This document shows, in pieces, positions 46,101 to 59,525 of a DNA stretch of 64,000 nt. Origin of the DNA: Megalonaias nervosa (taxonomy: Eukaryota; Mollusca; Bivalvia; Unionida; Unionidae); assembly GCA_016617855.1 (NCBI GenBank), contig JAECUM010005013.1, forward strand, positions 1-64,000, read 5' to 3'. The position numbers and the translations under genes are program-made. Below the pieces are notes generated by a model. That model was not told the DNA's origin. It did no database searches and worked only from the letters and a program-made list of their open reading frames with translations. Every line of letters starts with the position of its first letter. Positions within the stretch are counted from its first letter, which is position 1.

Positions 46101-46630
46101 TTCAAGTACATGTCACGTATTTGCATCAGTTACGATATTGTTGATACGTTTATCTATCTGATATTTGATTGGATAGTGATTCCTACATATTCTTGATAAA
46201 TTAACTAGTTGTAAGGGTTCATCTATCAAGGCTATCAGTATATTTCATTTGATCTTTCGTTTTCGTTACATGGAATACAGAACACGTATCTGGGTCAATG
46301 GGCATGAGCCAGTCAAATTTCTGTCTAGAAACTGCTTGCTGTATTGTTGTAATTTGAGTCATCGAGATGTGTAATTGTACAATAAAATATGCTAACATTT
46401 GCAAATAGTCTAACTGTGTTGTGATATTGTCCTTCCTAGTTATCTGAACTATATCTTTCCAATGCAGCACACACTGTTTTGTTATCTATAAAGTATGTAA
46501 TCCAAAATAAAATATTACTGTGAACACTGTAGTAGTATAAAGTAGTGCTTTGGAATGTCCATGATTATAATATTTGGTGTGTGGTATTTGGTACCGTGTC
46601 ACGCACTTTTTAATGTCCACGATTATAATG

Positions 46631-46780
46631 TTAGTATGGTTATTAGGTACTTTGTCAAATGCTTTTGAATGTCAATGCTTATAATGTTAGTGAAGATACT
46701 GAAGGTTAGTATGGTTATTAGGTACTTTGTCAAATGCTTTTGAATGTCAATGCTTATAATGTTAGTGAAGATACTGAAGG
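46631..46780. repeat. 75-bp perfect tandem duplication
   Basis: Two identical 75-bp copies (46,631-46,705 and 46,706-46,780). A diverged copy precedes them (about 46,551-46,630), sharing AATGTCCA(C)GATTATAAT-like segments. Confidence 0.92.
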
Positions 46781-49700
46781 TGTTATTGGCGGCTGACTGA
46801 ATTTCTCGTGATGTGCTGGTCTAAGCTATACTGTTTTACTATAAAGAATGTTATTAATTTTTAACCATATTTTAAGCCTTTTACATGTGTTACTTTTATC
46901 ATTTATTTATTTGTACAAAATTTTGAAATCTTCAAGTTTTTTATATTTTATCTTGTGATACTTAATGTTTCCGTTCATGAAATTGTTTTGTCTTCCTATG
47001 GTGTATATTTATTCTGCAGTTCAATTTTATCTTCAGCTGGCACCGTATATCAATTATAATGCCAACGAGCCTTCAACTCTACAACACACATGCACATTAT
47101 TTCGTAGTTTTATATGGTTAATAATATCGATATATTCTAATTGTTTTCCTGTAATGCAAGCAAGGGAGATATGTATGCATCAAATACCTAACACTCATTA
47201 TGATCAGTTTGGATGAGTTTTAATTTTCGAAACGAAAATAATCGACCGAAAGTACAATGACATATCATGTATTGTTTGTATTCGCCACTTCGTTTCTTCT
47301 GTGTTTATACTTGATATGATTTACATGATTCTATGTGACAATTGTTTATTGAAGTTCTAATGCTTGTGGGTGCATTTGGTGACTATACCTGAAAGCTCTC
47401 TGAAACCATATAGTATCATGGTATCATGTTTTAATTGTGCCGTTATCTGGATCGGGATCGGTATCAGAACGGCGCTTGTACTTTTTAGCTCTTTGAAACG
47501 TCTAGTCTTACTGGACAGTTTATCTGGTGAGTTTTCTTCCGACAATGACCTATTGCAGAAAAATGAGAATAATTTGACACTGCAGATACAAATAAAAACA
47601 AACTAATGATTTTTGTAGAAAGCATGCGAGATTTTGACTGCGGCAATCAGGTTAATGGTATAATGGTACCAATTGTACAACCCCAGGTGGGCGGAGCTTA
47701 AGGTGTAGGGAACATCGCATTCAGAAATAAACCACAAAACTAGCTGTGATTGGTGCATTATGTAAGAGTTGTACTTTCTGTTAGGCTTAAAAAAATGTTG
47801 AGCCTCTTGGCAACATGTGAGATTATGTTAATTCATAACTATATCACATTTTGTACTTTTTATGATTTTTTTAAAATGTGGTACACATGACTGAAAATGT
47901 GTCTGGTGTAACTAGATAACTCTTACCCTGTCTAGTTCCAGCAGAGTTATCTCTCTTAAATGCAATGAGGTTCTGTCCTTGTCAAATTGACAATCTAACA
48001 TTGTTCTCTGTGACAGTGGGTGACATGCATGCTGAGGTAGGATAGAAAGTAGATTTATTTCACAAACCATTAACATTGAGGTCTATGGAAAAACAATTGG
48101 TACCGTGATACCTAATTCCTTATACAACTGGTGGCTTTTATATTTGACCAACACTGCCACCAACCCCTCTTTTTTACATTCATTTTTGACAGCAAAGAGC
48201 TATTTTGAATATTTTCCTGTGACAAGGCAGCTAAATGAATCAGTATGTGCCTTATGCATGAATAAAGTTCACTAGTACTATAACAAATTGGCATACTTTT
48301 CATCACCCCTCAACTATCTCGATTTTTAGATATTTACCTCTGTAGCAGACATACATAAATACGTAGGCCAATTCGGCTATTCATTTGCAGCCCAAGTTAC
48401 GCATTTCATCTCCAATGCTAGTCTAACTGTGACAGGCAGTCACCAAACAAGCCAACCCATTTTCAAGCCTAACTCAAAGTAAATCTAAACCACATTACAG
48501 ATTTAGCTTCTGTGTGAATTTATAAATGCTAGGCTTATGATAATTAGGTTCATGCTTTCTACCTTAAAACTTAGGGGAGGTGTCAAAATACGAAACTATC
48601 CAGTGAGACCTCCCATCTCGTCAGGGGAAAGAACTGCTACTTATTGGCAACTGATGGAAGCTGACGAACGGCTGGATCAGCTTGATATTGTGGCATAATG
48701 AACTAACACTTTCTGTAAGAGAAAATGTAAGAAAGTGCTGAATACCTGTCAACGATGTGTCCTTTCTAGGGTGTTAAGTGTCGTATATTTTCCAGATTTC
48801 GTATAATTTCCTATTAAGTTGTATTTGCAAAGTTAGAACTTTGGGTAAGCAAGAAATGCACACGTACGGTACTGTACAGTAGTATAGTTTATAGTAATCA
48901 CACATCCTATTGTTTACTTATACCCGTACCGATTTTAATACAAAAACCATCAAGGAAATATAACTGCACGAAACGTAGTCATTTCATCCATCAAGTAATA
49001 ATTTAAACCTGAGTTTCGCCAGCGGATCCCAAAACACTGTCAACTTAAAACAAAATTACTACAGAATATTTACAACACACTGTCCTATATTTGCCGTTAA
49101 TGCATTGAAAAAATGTATTCCTTATTTTTAACTCATTTGTCTTGTTTCATTTACCCATTTTCATACTTTAAAATTGAATATCAAGGTATACAGACGAGTA
49201 GCTAAATGACATTGATGTTATCTTTTCCACTATCTAGTACAAAGTTACAACATGTTGGGGAAAAGTTGAAAATATATATTGCTTTGAACAGAACACTTAC
49301 AGCTAACTTTAATCTTGTCACCTAGTTAAGCACAGCTAATTTGGTTTCTAGACCCTAATGAGAATTTTGACGTGTTTTATTTTCTATTGGATATTAATAA
49401 CCATACGGGTTCATTTAAAGCTGCTTCTTTGTGCCAGTGATTGTTATCTTTCATTTGTATAGAGGACAAAATCACAAAACCCTCCCCAAAAAACGTGCAG
49501 ATGTATAACTCTACAATGAGTGTTTCAAAACATTCAGTGCTAAAAAAATGTTATATTTTTGCAGAAATTAATATTCCATTTCACAAGTGCATGCGCTTAT
49601 GAATAAACAAGAAATAGGAATCGATGTTTGCAACTATTTATTTCTTTTTCATTCTAAATGAACCCATTTTTAGATCTGGTAGAAGCTATCAGGTCCAACT

Positions 49701-50177
49701 TTCTCCATGTCTGAAATAAACACTACAGTATTGTTTAAATCTGTTTTACAGGTTCTAAAAAGGGTATTTAGGAAAGCTGTGACCCATGACCCAATTAACA
49801 TTTTGAGCTAATTTCAATGTTGGTATAAAAATCTACATTAGAAAAACAAAAGTCATTGTTAGCAGAGACATGTTGCTTGCAAATTATTTCAGAGTTCTTC
49901 TTACAATTTTAGAAGCTAAATCCAGGACTCAAGCAGCATATGAAAATAAGGTAGAACTACCAACAGTTTGAACTTGGGGACCAACCTCTACCATCTTTAA
50001 AATATCATTTGGGTAAACCAAAGTCTGTATATAACATGAGGTTATCATAAGTTTTCTATTTATATGCAGATGGAGTTCCCAGTGGTCATTTAAACATTAA
50101 GATCAAAGGCACACTAGGGATGTATTGGCACACACAAGCACAAGCAAAAACTTTAGTTGAGCTTACCTGTCTTGCTG

Positions 50178-52921
50178 TAGGGGTGAAATGATACACCTGT
50201 GCTGTGTATTGATATGATTCATGATACACAGCCTGCAATATGATACATATCAATACAAATATGAACTTGATTGTCTTTCCATCTCTAGATGGTAGGCATT
50301 GCCCTTATATGTATGTTGACATACTGGTTGAATTTCCAGTAAGGAAATTACAAATAGACATATAGTTATCATATATTTATTTGCAATTCCCATTGATGAC
50401 AAAATAACAAAATTACTTTCAAACAGACTACCTGTTGGATGTCAGTGAGTTTTATTCAATGTTTTAATGGTGGCTCTATTTAACTCAGTTTTGCCACCAG
50501 ACCCATTGTTTTGCATGTCATGAAAGCTTTGAAAACATTTTATAACTAATTTCATGTCTCACTTAAACTTAGAGGACACTATGATGTTTTCTTCAAAATA
50601 GAAGAAATAATGTCATTTACTTATGTAAAGAAAATTTCAGTAGAACAAATCTCACGGCAAGGGAGTGAGGATGAATACCAACAAAATTTATAACATTTTT
50701 TTTCCTGCAGATGCAAGAGACTGCTGCAACCTCAGGTACCTATATTTGTTAGTGGAGAAAGACAACATTGACACCCAGTCCTATTCTATAAATTTAAACA
50801 AAAAAATTATACCTGGTGATAAATTTGAGTGGTTTGAAATCTGCCCCTTCACTGATTCTGTGCTAATTTTATTTATTCAATTGGCACCTTCATTCACTGG
50901 TTAAATATCTCTGCTTAAAAAGAAAAATTCCAAATTTGTTCCCCATGTACACTTTAAAGAGAGACACTGCTAGGATTTATCTGAAGGGCGACCTCATTGA
51001 AATAAGGTGGGAGTAGAAAAGAAGGAGAGCGAGGAGGAAACAGCCATAGTTCAATATTTACCTAATAGTTCAATATCTGTCTGTCTCTCTTCCTCCACCA
51101 CCTTCTTAGAGCTCTGCTGAAATCAAAATCTTTCAAAGATGTCACCTCTAGTTGTATAAGCATTAATCTGTTAATTATATATGAGCATACTCTGTTCCAG
51201 ATAAGTGTATGAATATTGTTCTGTGCTTCCATCTGAAGGGGCATATACATAGCTAGCCTTGTCAGCTTGAATATATTGCAAAAATGATCTTTATTGCTCT
51301 TATGACGTTATGTACAATTTGCCAGAGCTCACACATATTATCTTTATGATACATTGGCTCCAAAATAGGATTTTTTCATTAACATAAACTTTCTTTCTTG
51401 AATCAGTAGTTACTGACTACTGTGCTAGATTATTTTTATCTGTTCCATTATACTGTATTAGGTATTTTAGTCCATCAATGCCATAGTCTGCTTGTGCAGT
51501 CAGAGGTATTCAAATAAATATCTTTACTTTTTTATTTCATATTTTCATCCTTATTTATTTCAGTTTATCTTAACCATGATATGAATATATAGTTTTGTTG
51601 CAAATGATCCGCAGGGCTAAATTGATTAATTAAATAAAATGAAAATTGCATTCTGCTTTTAAATTGTCTGTATCTTAATTAGGCTCAGTACTCTACCCTT
51701 TCTCCTTTTAATTTTGAAATACCACTGAAAAGAAGATTGTCATACCATCTGTTTTTGTCCATCAAGCATGTACATTTTGACTCGTATTTAACACCATTTT
51801 CAGGCTCAAAATCACTCACTGGTATCTCCATTAACACTTTCCCAGCTCCCGTAATCCAATATTCTTCATAACTGTAATAATTATTGTTATCATCACAATC
51901 ATCAGACAGTATTTACCTAACAAAATCATGATCTGAAGATGAACCAGGCCAGGAATCAGACATTTTGGGTTTTCTAGGTAGATTGTATTTTAAACACAGT
52001 TAAACATGCAATTTAAAACTTCCTTGATGGAGGGTTGAAACTACACCATGATGCTTTTCCAGGGCACAATGTACCAATCAAATTTAGTTTAACAACCATT
52101 CATGTCATACTTGAAGAACCCAGACGTGTAAACAGTTGCCTACCAAAAAAATGTAGTGACAAGAACAGTTAAATAAAAAGTGTATACTTCACTGAGCACA
52201 TTTTCATATGAAGGACTTTCAGCTAATTTGTGGGAGTTCTTGCACATCACTGTTCTCCAGTGAGCAAATAAATTTTTTTGCATGATTCATGCAATCGCTC
52301 ACCTTAGAAGCATCTCTATGTAAGTAATTTACATATCAGTTAATGACTTTTGTGCGAAGTTTCTCTGTTGCTTTGCCAATACTTCATGTTGGTCATGCAT
52401 AGAATAAGCTACATTAATTTCTGATTGGTGTTTATTGTTTAACCTGGACTGGAACAAGCAATGACCACCAATGAGAGTTCAATTCAATGTAGAAACTTCT
52501 CGCAAAAGTCACTATTAAATGATAAGTGAAATACTTCATTATACATGTGGAACTCATTTAGAATGGATCCTGTATACTGAACATGCTGCTAGGTTAAGAT
52601 AATTGCATGAAATGGGGGGCAGGTTATGAACCATGTCACTTTGTGTTGATTTGTAGACGGCAAGCGAGTATTAACAATAGTCTTCTTCATTTTTACTAAT
52701 AAAAATGAGCGCCTGTGACGGCAGATGCTGTTTTAAATGAATTCTAAATTTAAAGAATAACAGCAGACTAATAATAATTATTCATGACTGCTGAAGATTA
52801 AAACAATTTGCATCAAGTAAGTATTGTTTTGTATCGATTCTCCATCTCTTTGTATCAATATGTGTATCAATACAGCAAAAGTATTGATGTATCAGTATAT
52901 CAAATCAGTTATTCACCCCTA
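50178..52921. mobile_element. Non-autonomous hAT-like element (2.7 kb)
   Basis: The left end TAGGGGTGAAATGATACAC and the inverted right end (TAGGGGTGAATAACTGAT read inward) share TAGGGGTGAA with the right end of the hAT at 17,654. Both ends have subterminal GATACA/CAATAC clusters. No transposase is visible inside; the 79-residue frame at 50,665-50,904 has no recognisable motif. The flanking 8 bp (TCTTGCTG left, GACTAGTG right) do not match, so the ends may belong to two elements or the flanks have changed. Confidence 0.55.
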
Positions 52922-53579
52922 GACTAGTGTAATGATATTCTGTTTAAAAGCAACATATATTTTCACTTTAAGTTTCTTTTTTTTAAAATTAAGATTTATT
53001 ATTTTGCTGCTCTCACTGGCAAAAGAAACATCAACTTTTCCTATCCATTCAGATGTATTTTGTGTAACTTTATGGTTGATAATGACAAAGATAATGTTAT
53101 TGAAACTAAAGCCTTTTGCTACTTGTAACTTTGATTTTCAGTTTTAAATTATCAAAATGGGTAAATGAAATACATTTTATAGCTAAAATTAGAAGCAATG
53201 TGCATTTCAATGTACTGACAGTACCTGTACATTTTATTGATGCATAATGCACACGTTTTGAAAGTGGCTTAGTAAATGCCATGGATCATATTATCTATTA
53301 CCTCTCATTTTTTTCCAAAATTTGCTTAGGTGTCAAAAGAATTCCACCAATGTAGTCATCCATTTTCTGTCAGTAAAAGATTACATTTATTTCTTATGTT
53401 AATGATGAAATATAGGCACAGTATGGTTTACAAAATGTGTACTGTGAAAGAACTTTTTGGCCCATTCAACAAATCCATCCTGTAATAAAGTGAAGAAAAT
53501 ATAAAACATATGAGGTTTTCTGTTTATTGTTAATTTTTGTCTAGACATAAGCAAATAAAAAAAGATATCTCCTTTTCAG

Positions 53580-54452
53580 AGGTACGGTTGTTCCAAAATG
53601 GGTAGTTCAAGCAGCACAAAGAAAGAAAACTCTCCAAATTCAAACAACAGTGCAGGTCGGTTTGGGACTTCAGAGAGTGATAAAAACAATAGTGGAAAAA
53701 TTGGGGATAAGAAGGATGTACCTGAAGATTCATTAAAAGCAGCAGACTCTTCCATGTCCTCAAAGAAAACTTCTGCAAAAGGTATGACTGAAGATCCATT
53801 ATTCCAGAAGAATGCTGCAAAGGATGCAACTAAAGAGCCATCCAAGGGAGCTAATTCCCCCATGTCTTCTCAGAAAAATACACAAGGAACTGCATCAGTT
53901 CAAAGCACGTCAAAAGACGTTTCAGAAAGTCAAAGCCCAGCGTTAAAAGCTAAAGTAGAATCAGGGAGGACAGCAGGATCTATTAATGTGAAAGAGTCAA
54001 TTGTTCAGCCTTCCATGGCTCCATCAGTTGCTGGATCTATTAATGTAAAAGAGTCAGTTGTTCAGTCATCCATGGCTCCAGCAGTTGCTGGATCTATTAA
54101 TGTAAAAGAGTCAGTTGTTCAGTCATCCATGGCTCCAGCAGCTACAGGATCTATTAATGTGAAAGAGTCAGTTGTTCAGCCATCTATAGCTCCAGCAGCT
54201 GCTGAAAAGGATGAAAAGAATGAAGATAAAATATTGGAAGCACCACCAGTGAAAGAGGATGACCATGTGATTCCTGATGATCCAGAGGATCAGATGAAGT
54301 TTGATATGGCCCTGGACTCAGCATGCCTTCTTTTGAAGCCAGATCATGTCATGAAGAAAATAACAAGAAATGTCACCAAACTAAGCTTACAGAGAGCCCT
54401 GCCCATCAATTTTGATCTCACCCAAGTGCTTAATCAATTTGGTAACCTGAAG
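53580..54452 (+). CDS. LRR protein gene, exon with N-terminal coding region
   Basis: A pyrimidine-rich acceptor (CTCCTTTTCAG, ending at 53,579) precedes the start MGSSSSTKK at 53,598, so an upstream non-coding exon is likely. The exon encodes 285 residues and ends at 54,452 at an AAG|GTATAG donor, phase 0. Gly2 with Ser6 fits an N-myristoylation signal. Residues 3-125 are Ser/Lys/Asp-rich and probably disordered. Residues 126-201 are four 19-residue repeats. Residues 202-230 are acidic. The end (VTKLSLQRALPINFDLTQVL) starts a leucine-rich repeat that continues in the exon at 56,785. I infer a membrane-tethered RNase-inhibitor-type LRR protein; the remaining exons are not found in the window. 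Confidence 0.8.
53973..54200 (+). repeat. Four 57-bp coding repeats (19-residue units)
   Basis: Four in-frame 57-bp copies, each encoding a variant of AGSINVKESVVQSSMAPAV. Identity between copies is high (one to four residues differ), suggesting recent expansion or homogenisation. Confidence 0.93.
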
Positions 54453-56784
54453 GTATAGGATATTAATGTAATAAAAATGTAATTTATGTATATTTACATG
54501 TATCTGTGAAAGTATAGAGGGATTCATAGCCCTTATACCAATATTTAGCCTGTTTTCTAATGTTCTGTTTGCATGGATTGGATTTGATAGGGCTTTTCAG
54601 TTATTATGTATAAAAGTTACAAAGTTTCTCATTTTTGCCAGACTAATCTTTTAGTAGTAATTTAATGTTAACACTGTTCAGATATACTGCTTATAGAATA
54701 GGGCCTCAATTACCTAAATTTGTATCATTTGAATTCTGAAATTTCATTTGAATGAACAGTTTTCCTCACAACATTCTAATATAGAAATACAGACTTGATT
54801 ATCTTAATGCTTATACAACAATACCATTCTAAAAACTTAATACAAGACGTTAGTTCACATTACAGTTGTTTTTGTAAGACATGCATCCTCCCCATTTTGA
54901 TCACCACCCTGAAATTTGAGCATCTTGGTTGAAACCATGAGGGTAAGAACTACCTCGGGGGTCAGTTGGGTATGTGCATTTGCCTTTGCATAACCAGTTT
55001 GTACATGTTAATAGGACAGGATATCAGTACGTTTCAAGTTATTAATGGGTTCAGTACATGGGGTGGGGGTGATGGTCAGGATGAACCCAGGGGACAGTGT
55101 ATGTGTAATTTCTTCCTTCAAGCTATTACTTATGGTTTAATTCCAGGGGTTGGGAATGGGAGTGATGGTCAAGTTGAACCCATGGATCATTTGTATGTGT
55201 AATTTCCCTTTTGATACCAAGTAAACATACATATGGTAATAGGCTGGGGATTTTAGTAGTTTTAGAATTATAAGTGTGTGTTCTACTGAGAATTTAAAGG
55301 GAAGTTGCTTTGTCCATCTTAAAACTAAGGGGATAAGTTTGTATATCAAATGGATTTATCAAAGAAAGAAATAATATTTCTTGAATATGTAGTGAGTGAT
55401 TGTTTGTACATTCAGCTGATTTTTTGGCACAATTTTTTAAAATAAGCATGAATTCTGCAATTATATGTCCTTGAATAGTCCTTGAGCTAAAACGCCCGAG
55501 CTAAGTACCTGAAAGTAGGGATCGATCCAAGGGCTAAAATAAGTTGGATGTATAAATGTGTCTGTTACCGGTAATCGTTATTCATTGTGTAGATGGCTAT
55601 AAAGTAGAGATCATATTAGGTTCTTTGGCCAAGGGGCTAAGTTACTGGAGGTTTGGGAAAGACTCTGGGACATCACCAAGGGGTCCTAGTCTGATATGTG
55701 ATGACTCATGGATCATTGATCATATATGCCAGTTCTTTATTTGAAATTGAAATACAATCAGCCCAACCCATCCTAACCCCATTCCCAGGGGCTTGATCAA
55801 AATTCCAAAGCTTTACTTCCTTCTCTAGCCTGTTAGTGCCAGTTTTCACTCAGAATGATGAAAAGAGTGTAATTGTTCATTACATGAAAATCTAACAAAA
55901 TTCACAATTTATTTTATTTCCAGTGCTAATTACATCCCCATAATTATGGAAGGTCTTTAATCTAAGGTCATTTTTCTGTCCTTCCCCACCCAAAATCAAG
56001 CACAGGGTTAGACTGTGAGACATGAACCATTAGAAATGCAAGATTGTTTTTCTTTCTAATTGTGGTGAAGCCTGTTTATAAAGGATAGTATTTTATAATT
56101 TATGAATAGGCATCCTTTTGATTGAAATGTGTACACAAGCTTAAGAAAGAAAATTTATAAGTGTCCCTGATTTAGAGTATATGCTTAGACAGATTTCACT
56201 ACTCTTAAAACAACAGCAACAAAATAAGGGTCACTGTTATGAGACAGAATGAATGTCTTGGAGTCTATTCTACAATTTTTGATTGCAAGATCCATGCTGA
56301 TGTCTTCAAATCATGCTGAATATTAAACCAAATCAGTGAAAATAGCACATATTTTTATGCACACCCATACTTCATTAAATGTCTTCCTAAATATTTTTAG
56401 AAAATATGGGTTTTTTTTCAAATGGAGTAGAGAACTTACCCCCTAATTCGATCTAATCTTGACCCTTTGGCTAATGTTAAAGCATCAGAAACTACTGCAT
56501 TTTTTTGTTGCAAATTGTACTTCAGTTGTAATTTACTTTTGTTTTATTATTTTGCATAGAATTAAGAAGTAAAGAAATTTTTGGAAAAAAAAAACTATAT
56601 AAATATTTTGGATTCATGTTGCATGTATGTTTGTATGTATGTATGTCAAGTGTATCATTGTATTTCTGTCTTTTTACACATACTGTATTAAGTAATGTAT
56701 AAATTACATACAGAATAAATTAATATGTAATTTATGTTAATATACACATTACAGAATATTATTCAATGATTCTTTAATTTTGAG
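54453..56784 (+). other. Intron of LRR gene
   Basis: Bounded by a GTATAG donor and a TTTTGAG acceptor, phase 0. It contains diverged repeats of a segment with GATGGTCA(A/G)G(A/T)TGAACCCA near 55,070 and 55,165, and otherwise AT-rich sequence. No exon is recognised inside, though a short one could be missed. Confidence 0.65.
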
Positions 56785-56910
56785 GAATTGGATCTGTCAC
56801 GTAATGATATGGGACCACAGGCATTTAGAGCAATATGTCTGGCGATGTGCAGCAACGCAACCATTGCCAGCCTGAACTTAGCAAGGAACAAATCCGATAC
56901 AGACACCTCT
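56785..56910 (+). CDS. LRR protein gene, internal exon
   Basis: A 126-bp exon (42 codons, phase 0 on both sides) between an AG acceptor (56,783-56,784) and a GTAAGT donor (56,911). It completes one repeat and begins the next: ELDLSRNDMGPQAFRAICLA then SLNLARN. Joined to the previous exon it gives the RNase-inhibitor-type pattern LxxLDLSxNxxGPxAF, with a helix of about 15 residues between strands, as in LRRC74- or NLR-type proteins. The matching phase and uninterrupted repeat logic support the join. The next exon is not recognised within the remaining 7 kb. Confidence 0.82.
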
Positions 56911-57135
56911 GTAAGTATTTATCGAGATAATCAGTGTGACACATATTGGAGAAGAGGCATATTGTATTTAAGGATGTCAAAATGTTAGTGGTAGTTTGAT
57001 TGCTATAAATTGCTTTGTACTAGTAATGTATCAGTGTAGGTGTTGAAAGATATTTCTGCGATAGTCAAATCATCATACAGATTTTACAGTTCAAATCCAT
57101 TTTTTGTAATAAAATTGCCATGAAGGTACATACCA

Positions 57136-59525
57136 TATATACTCGTGTATAAGCCCATTCGCATATAAGCCGACCCCTCAAACTGAACAGGTATAAACAC
57201 TAAAAAGTGCATGACCCGTGTATAAGCCGACCCACAACTCCGAGATATCACAAGATGCACGCGGTAAGTTCTAAATGCATTTAGGCAAACTTATATTCGC
57301 AAAAAGTACATGTATTCTTATCACGGGCTTGGCATGTATAATTATTAAAAAGAAATGGAATAAACTTGTTTGAAAAGTAATTTATTTAATTTTCTGTTTT
57401 CTGTTTGTTTTTGCCTAATTTAGATTTGTGTATAATTTGATCGAACAATGACGAGAATTGAGCGATCACGAGTTGCTGTAACACTACGTCCCCCTTTTGA
57501 CTCAATTATTGTTTGTTTATGCATTATTGCATTGGACATTTTATATCAGTGCACCAGTAATTACTTTTTTATTTTGCCTTGAAATTGTAAATATCTGACT
57601 CATTAAAATTTGATCCCAGCATGACAACACAATGAACAACAATACGTTTTGATTCAACGCTTGAAATTAGGCTACTGAACATATTTGCATAATGACGCCA
57701 CCACATGTACATTGTAGGTTTGAACATGCGCTGAATGAAGTACATTCCTCTGAATGAAGTACATCCCTTGGAGTCGAATCATGGGTACCACTGCACTAAA
57801 CTTTAATGATATCTCCAAAATACAATAATGAAGTTTCAGAAATGATCCTTTGAAAATTATGCTAATAACGTAAAAGCTGAGTTGAGTTGTAGTTTACTTT
57901 GATGTAAGCGACCTTACACTATACCTGTCAACTCACACACCGGGAGAAAGAAAAAAAACTCCCAAATTTTGGGGTCACTCCACGCCTACCTCAGTGCATG
58001 TATCCTCAAAAAACTAATTCAGAATACATGTTTTATAGTGAACAATACTAAATGCCTTATGAGTTGACAATAAGGGAATAAGGTTGGATATATTACGAGG
58101 GGAAAATAGTTGCCACATGTACAGTACCTTGAGGATGCCTATTTAGGTACCTTTAGTTCAACAAAATTGGTAATCAATTGCTGGTGCTTGTGTAACACAC
58201 AGTTTCTTTGAATCATGACAGCGGGCCAGTCGTTTTCACAAAATAGTTGCATCGATAAGGAGTAACTTTTAATTAGTCGCGCTGGATTTCTTGCTATTGT
58301 GCAGTTTGGCCACAGCTGACCAGAATATGAAAATAGGGCACGTCCTGGGGAAAAATAAGGTGTGTCACAGGGAGAAACCACGCATCCTTTGCGAATTTCA
58401 CCCATATTAGATCCAGAAGATCAATCATTATTAGTGAAAACAAGACTTTTAAACATACCACGAAAAACCTCCCAATTTTAGGTCCCAATCTCTGTTTTTT
58501 TTAATTAGTCTCCCGACTTTGCTTTTGAAAAGTTGACAGGTATGCCTTACACCCCATTTACAAAACTAATGTAATCGTGCTAATATTATGGAATGAAAGG
58601 CAATTACACATCAATGTACTGGTATAGTTGCCGGTCAAAATTCCCTCTTAACACAAGCCAGTTTCAGGGTTTTAATGATTAACTGGCCTGTTTTGCTGTC
58701 AGAAAACGAAAGACAAATCCACCAACTGTCAACAAAGGAGATGCTGAAATATCGAGCTTTAAATTGTGTGGAAAGTTGTGATGTTGTTCTGCCAAAATAC
58801 AAAACATAGATTGATGATGATCTTAGTTGATCTATAATGAGAATTTTAGCCTTTATTATTACCGTTTTTCGTGAACATGTAAGTTATGCTGGTTATGTGC
58901 CTTGTACAATTAAACGTGCGTACCTTTTCATACATATTACCTCAGTTTGTAGATCGCTTATATCATTGAAAATGAGTAACTCATGAGCACGTGATTCAAC
59001 GTAAATGGAACAGCTATTAAGGACTAGCTGAAATATTATCTATAAGAATGCAATCTGGTCGAAACAATGAATAAAGTGAAATCTGCATCTAATAAATTTT
59101 GGAATAAATAAGGATTTAAGTGACGCTATGCTTTACACTGTGTAAGTACTGTACATTATAGTTCAGTCTGGTCTCTCGGGTAAACTCAACTGGCCTGCTA
59201 ATTATGAAATCTGGATTTACCTCTATTTAATTTCGTGTTGGAGAAATCAGATAATATGCACACGCAAAATAATAGCAAAATGAATCATAGTACTTAATAA
59301 CAGTTTAATAAGTGTCGGGTCACCGAAAATGATTTTTTTACATGCATATGTCTTAGGACACAGAAATAATTTTTCTCGTGTCCCAAGATTTACAGCCGTT
59401 ACAGTAGTCAACAGAAAGACTTAAAAACTGTAAAGTTTAGACATTGCCCCACCGATAAGCCGACCCCCCCCTTCTTCTAGACCTTTATTTTTTCCTAAAT
59501 TATTTGGCTTATACACGAGTATATA
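57136..59525. mobile_element. Inverted-repeat DNA element (2.4 kb), TATATACTCGTGTATAAGCC ends
   Basis: TATATACTCGTGTATAAGCC at the left (from about 57,136) is found as its reverse complement at the right end (to 59,525). Further ATAAGCCGACCC copies are direct repeats near 57,165, 57,222 and 59,455. No transposase is seen, so it looks non-autonomous. The superfamily is uncertain; a pogo/Tc1-like origin is possible since TA flanks both ends, but that is weak evidence. Confidence 0.6.
57920..58544. mobile_element. 625-bp MITE with 8-bp target duplication
   Basis: ATACCTGTCAACT (57,921-57,933) and its reverse complement (58,531-58,543) form the terminal inverted repeats. The flanks CCTTACAC at 57,912-57,919 and 58,545-58,552 are identical 8-bp direct repeats. 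It is nested inside the 57,136-59,525 element. Internal CTCCCAA/CTCCCGA motifs lie near both ends. The 8-bp duplication suggests the hAT superfamily. Confidence 0.82.

Larger units (their letters stand above)
40315..50177. other. Gene-free stretch with microsatellites
   Basis: No supported gene in nearly 10 kb. It holds two GA tracts and a 75-bp duplication (listed separately), a short AT tract (about 44,565-44,586) and CCACCCTATGAT-type short repeats near 42,000-42,260. A GC-richer patch (about 43,190-43,880) has overlapping frames on both strands that I could not assign. The rest is AT-rich. Confidence 0.45.

Noticed and set aside
50665..50904. 79-residue frame inside the hAT-like element
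   Set aside because: No transposase or other motif; length is within chance expectation for this composition.
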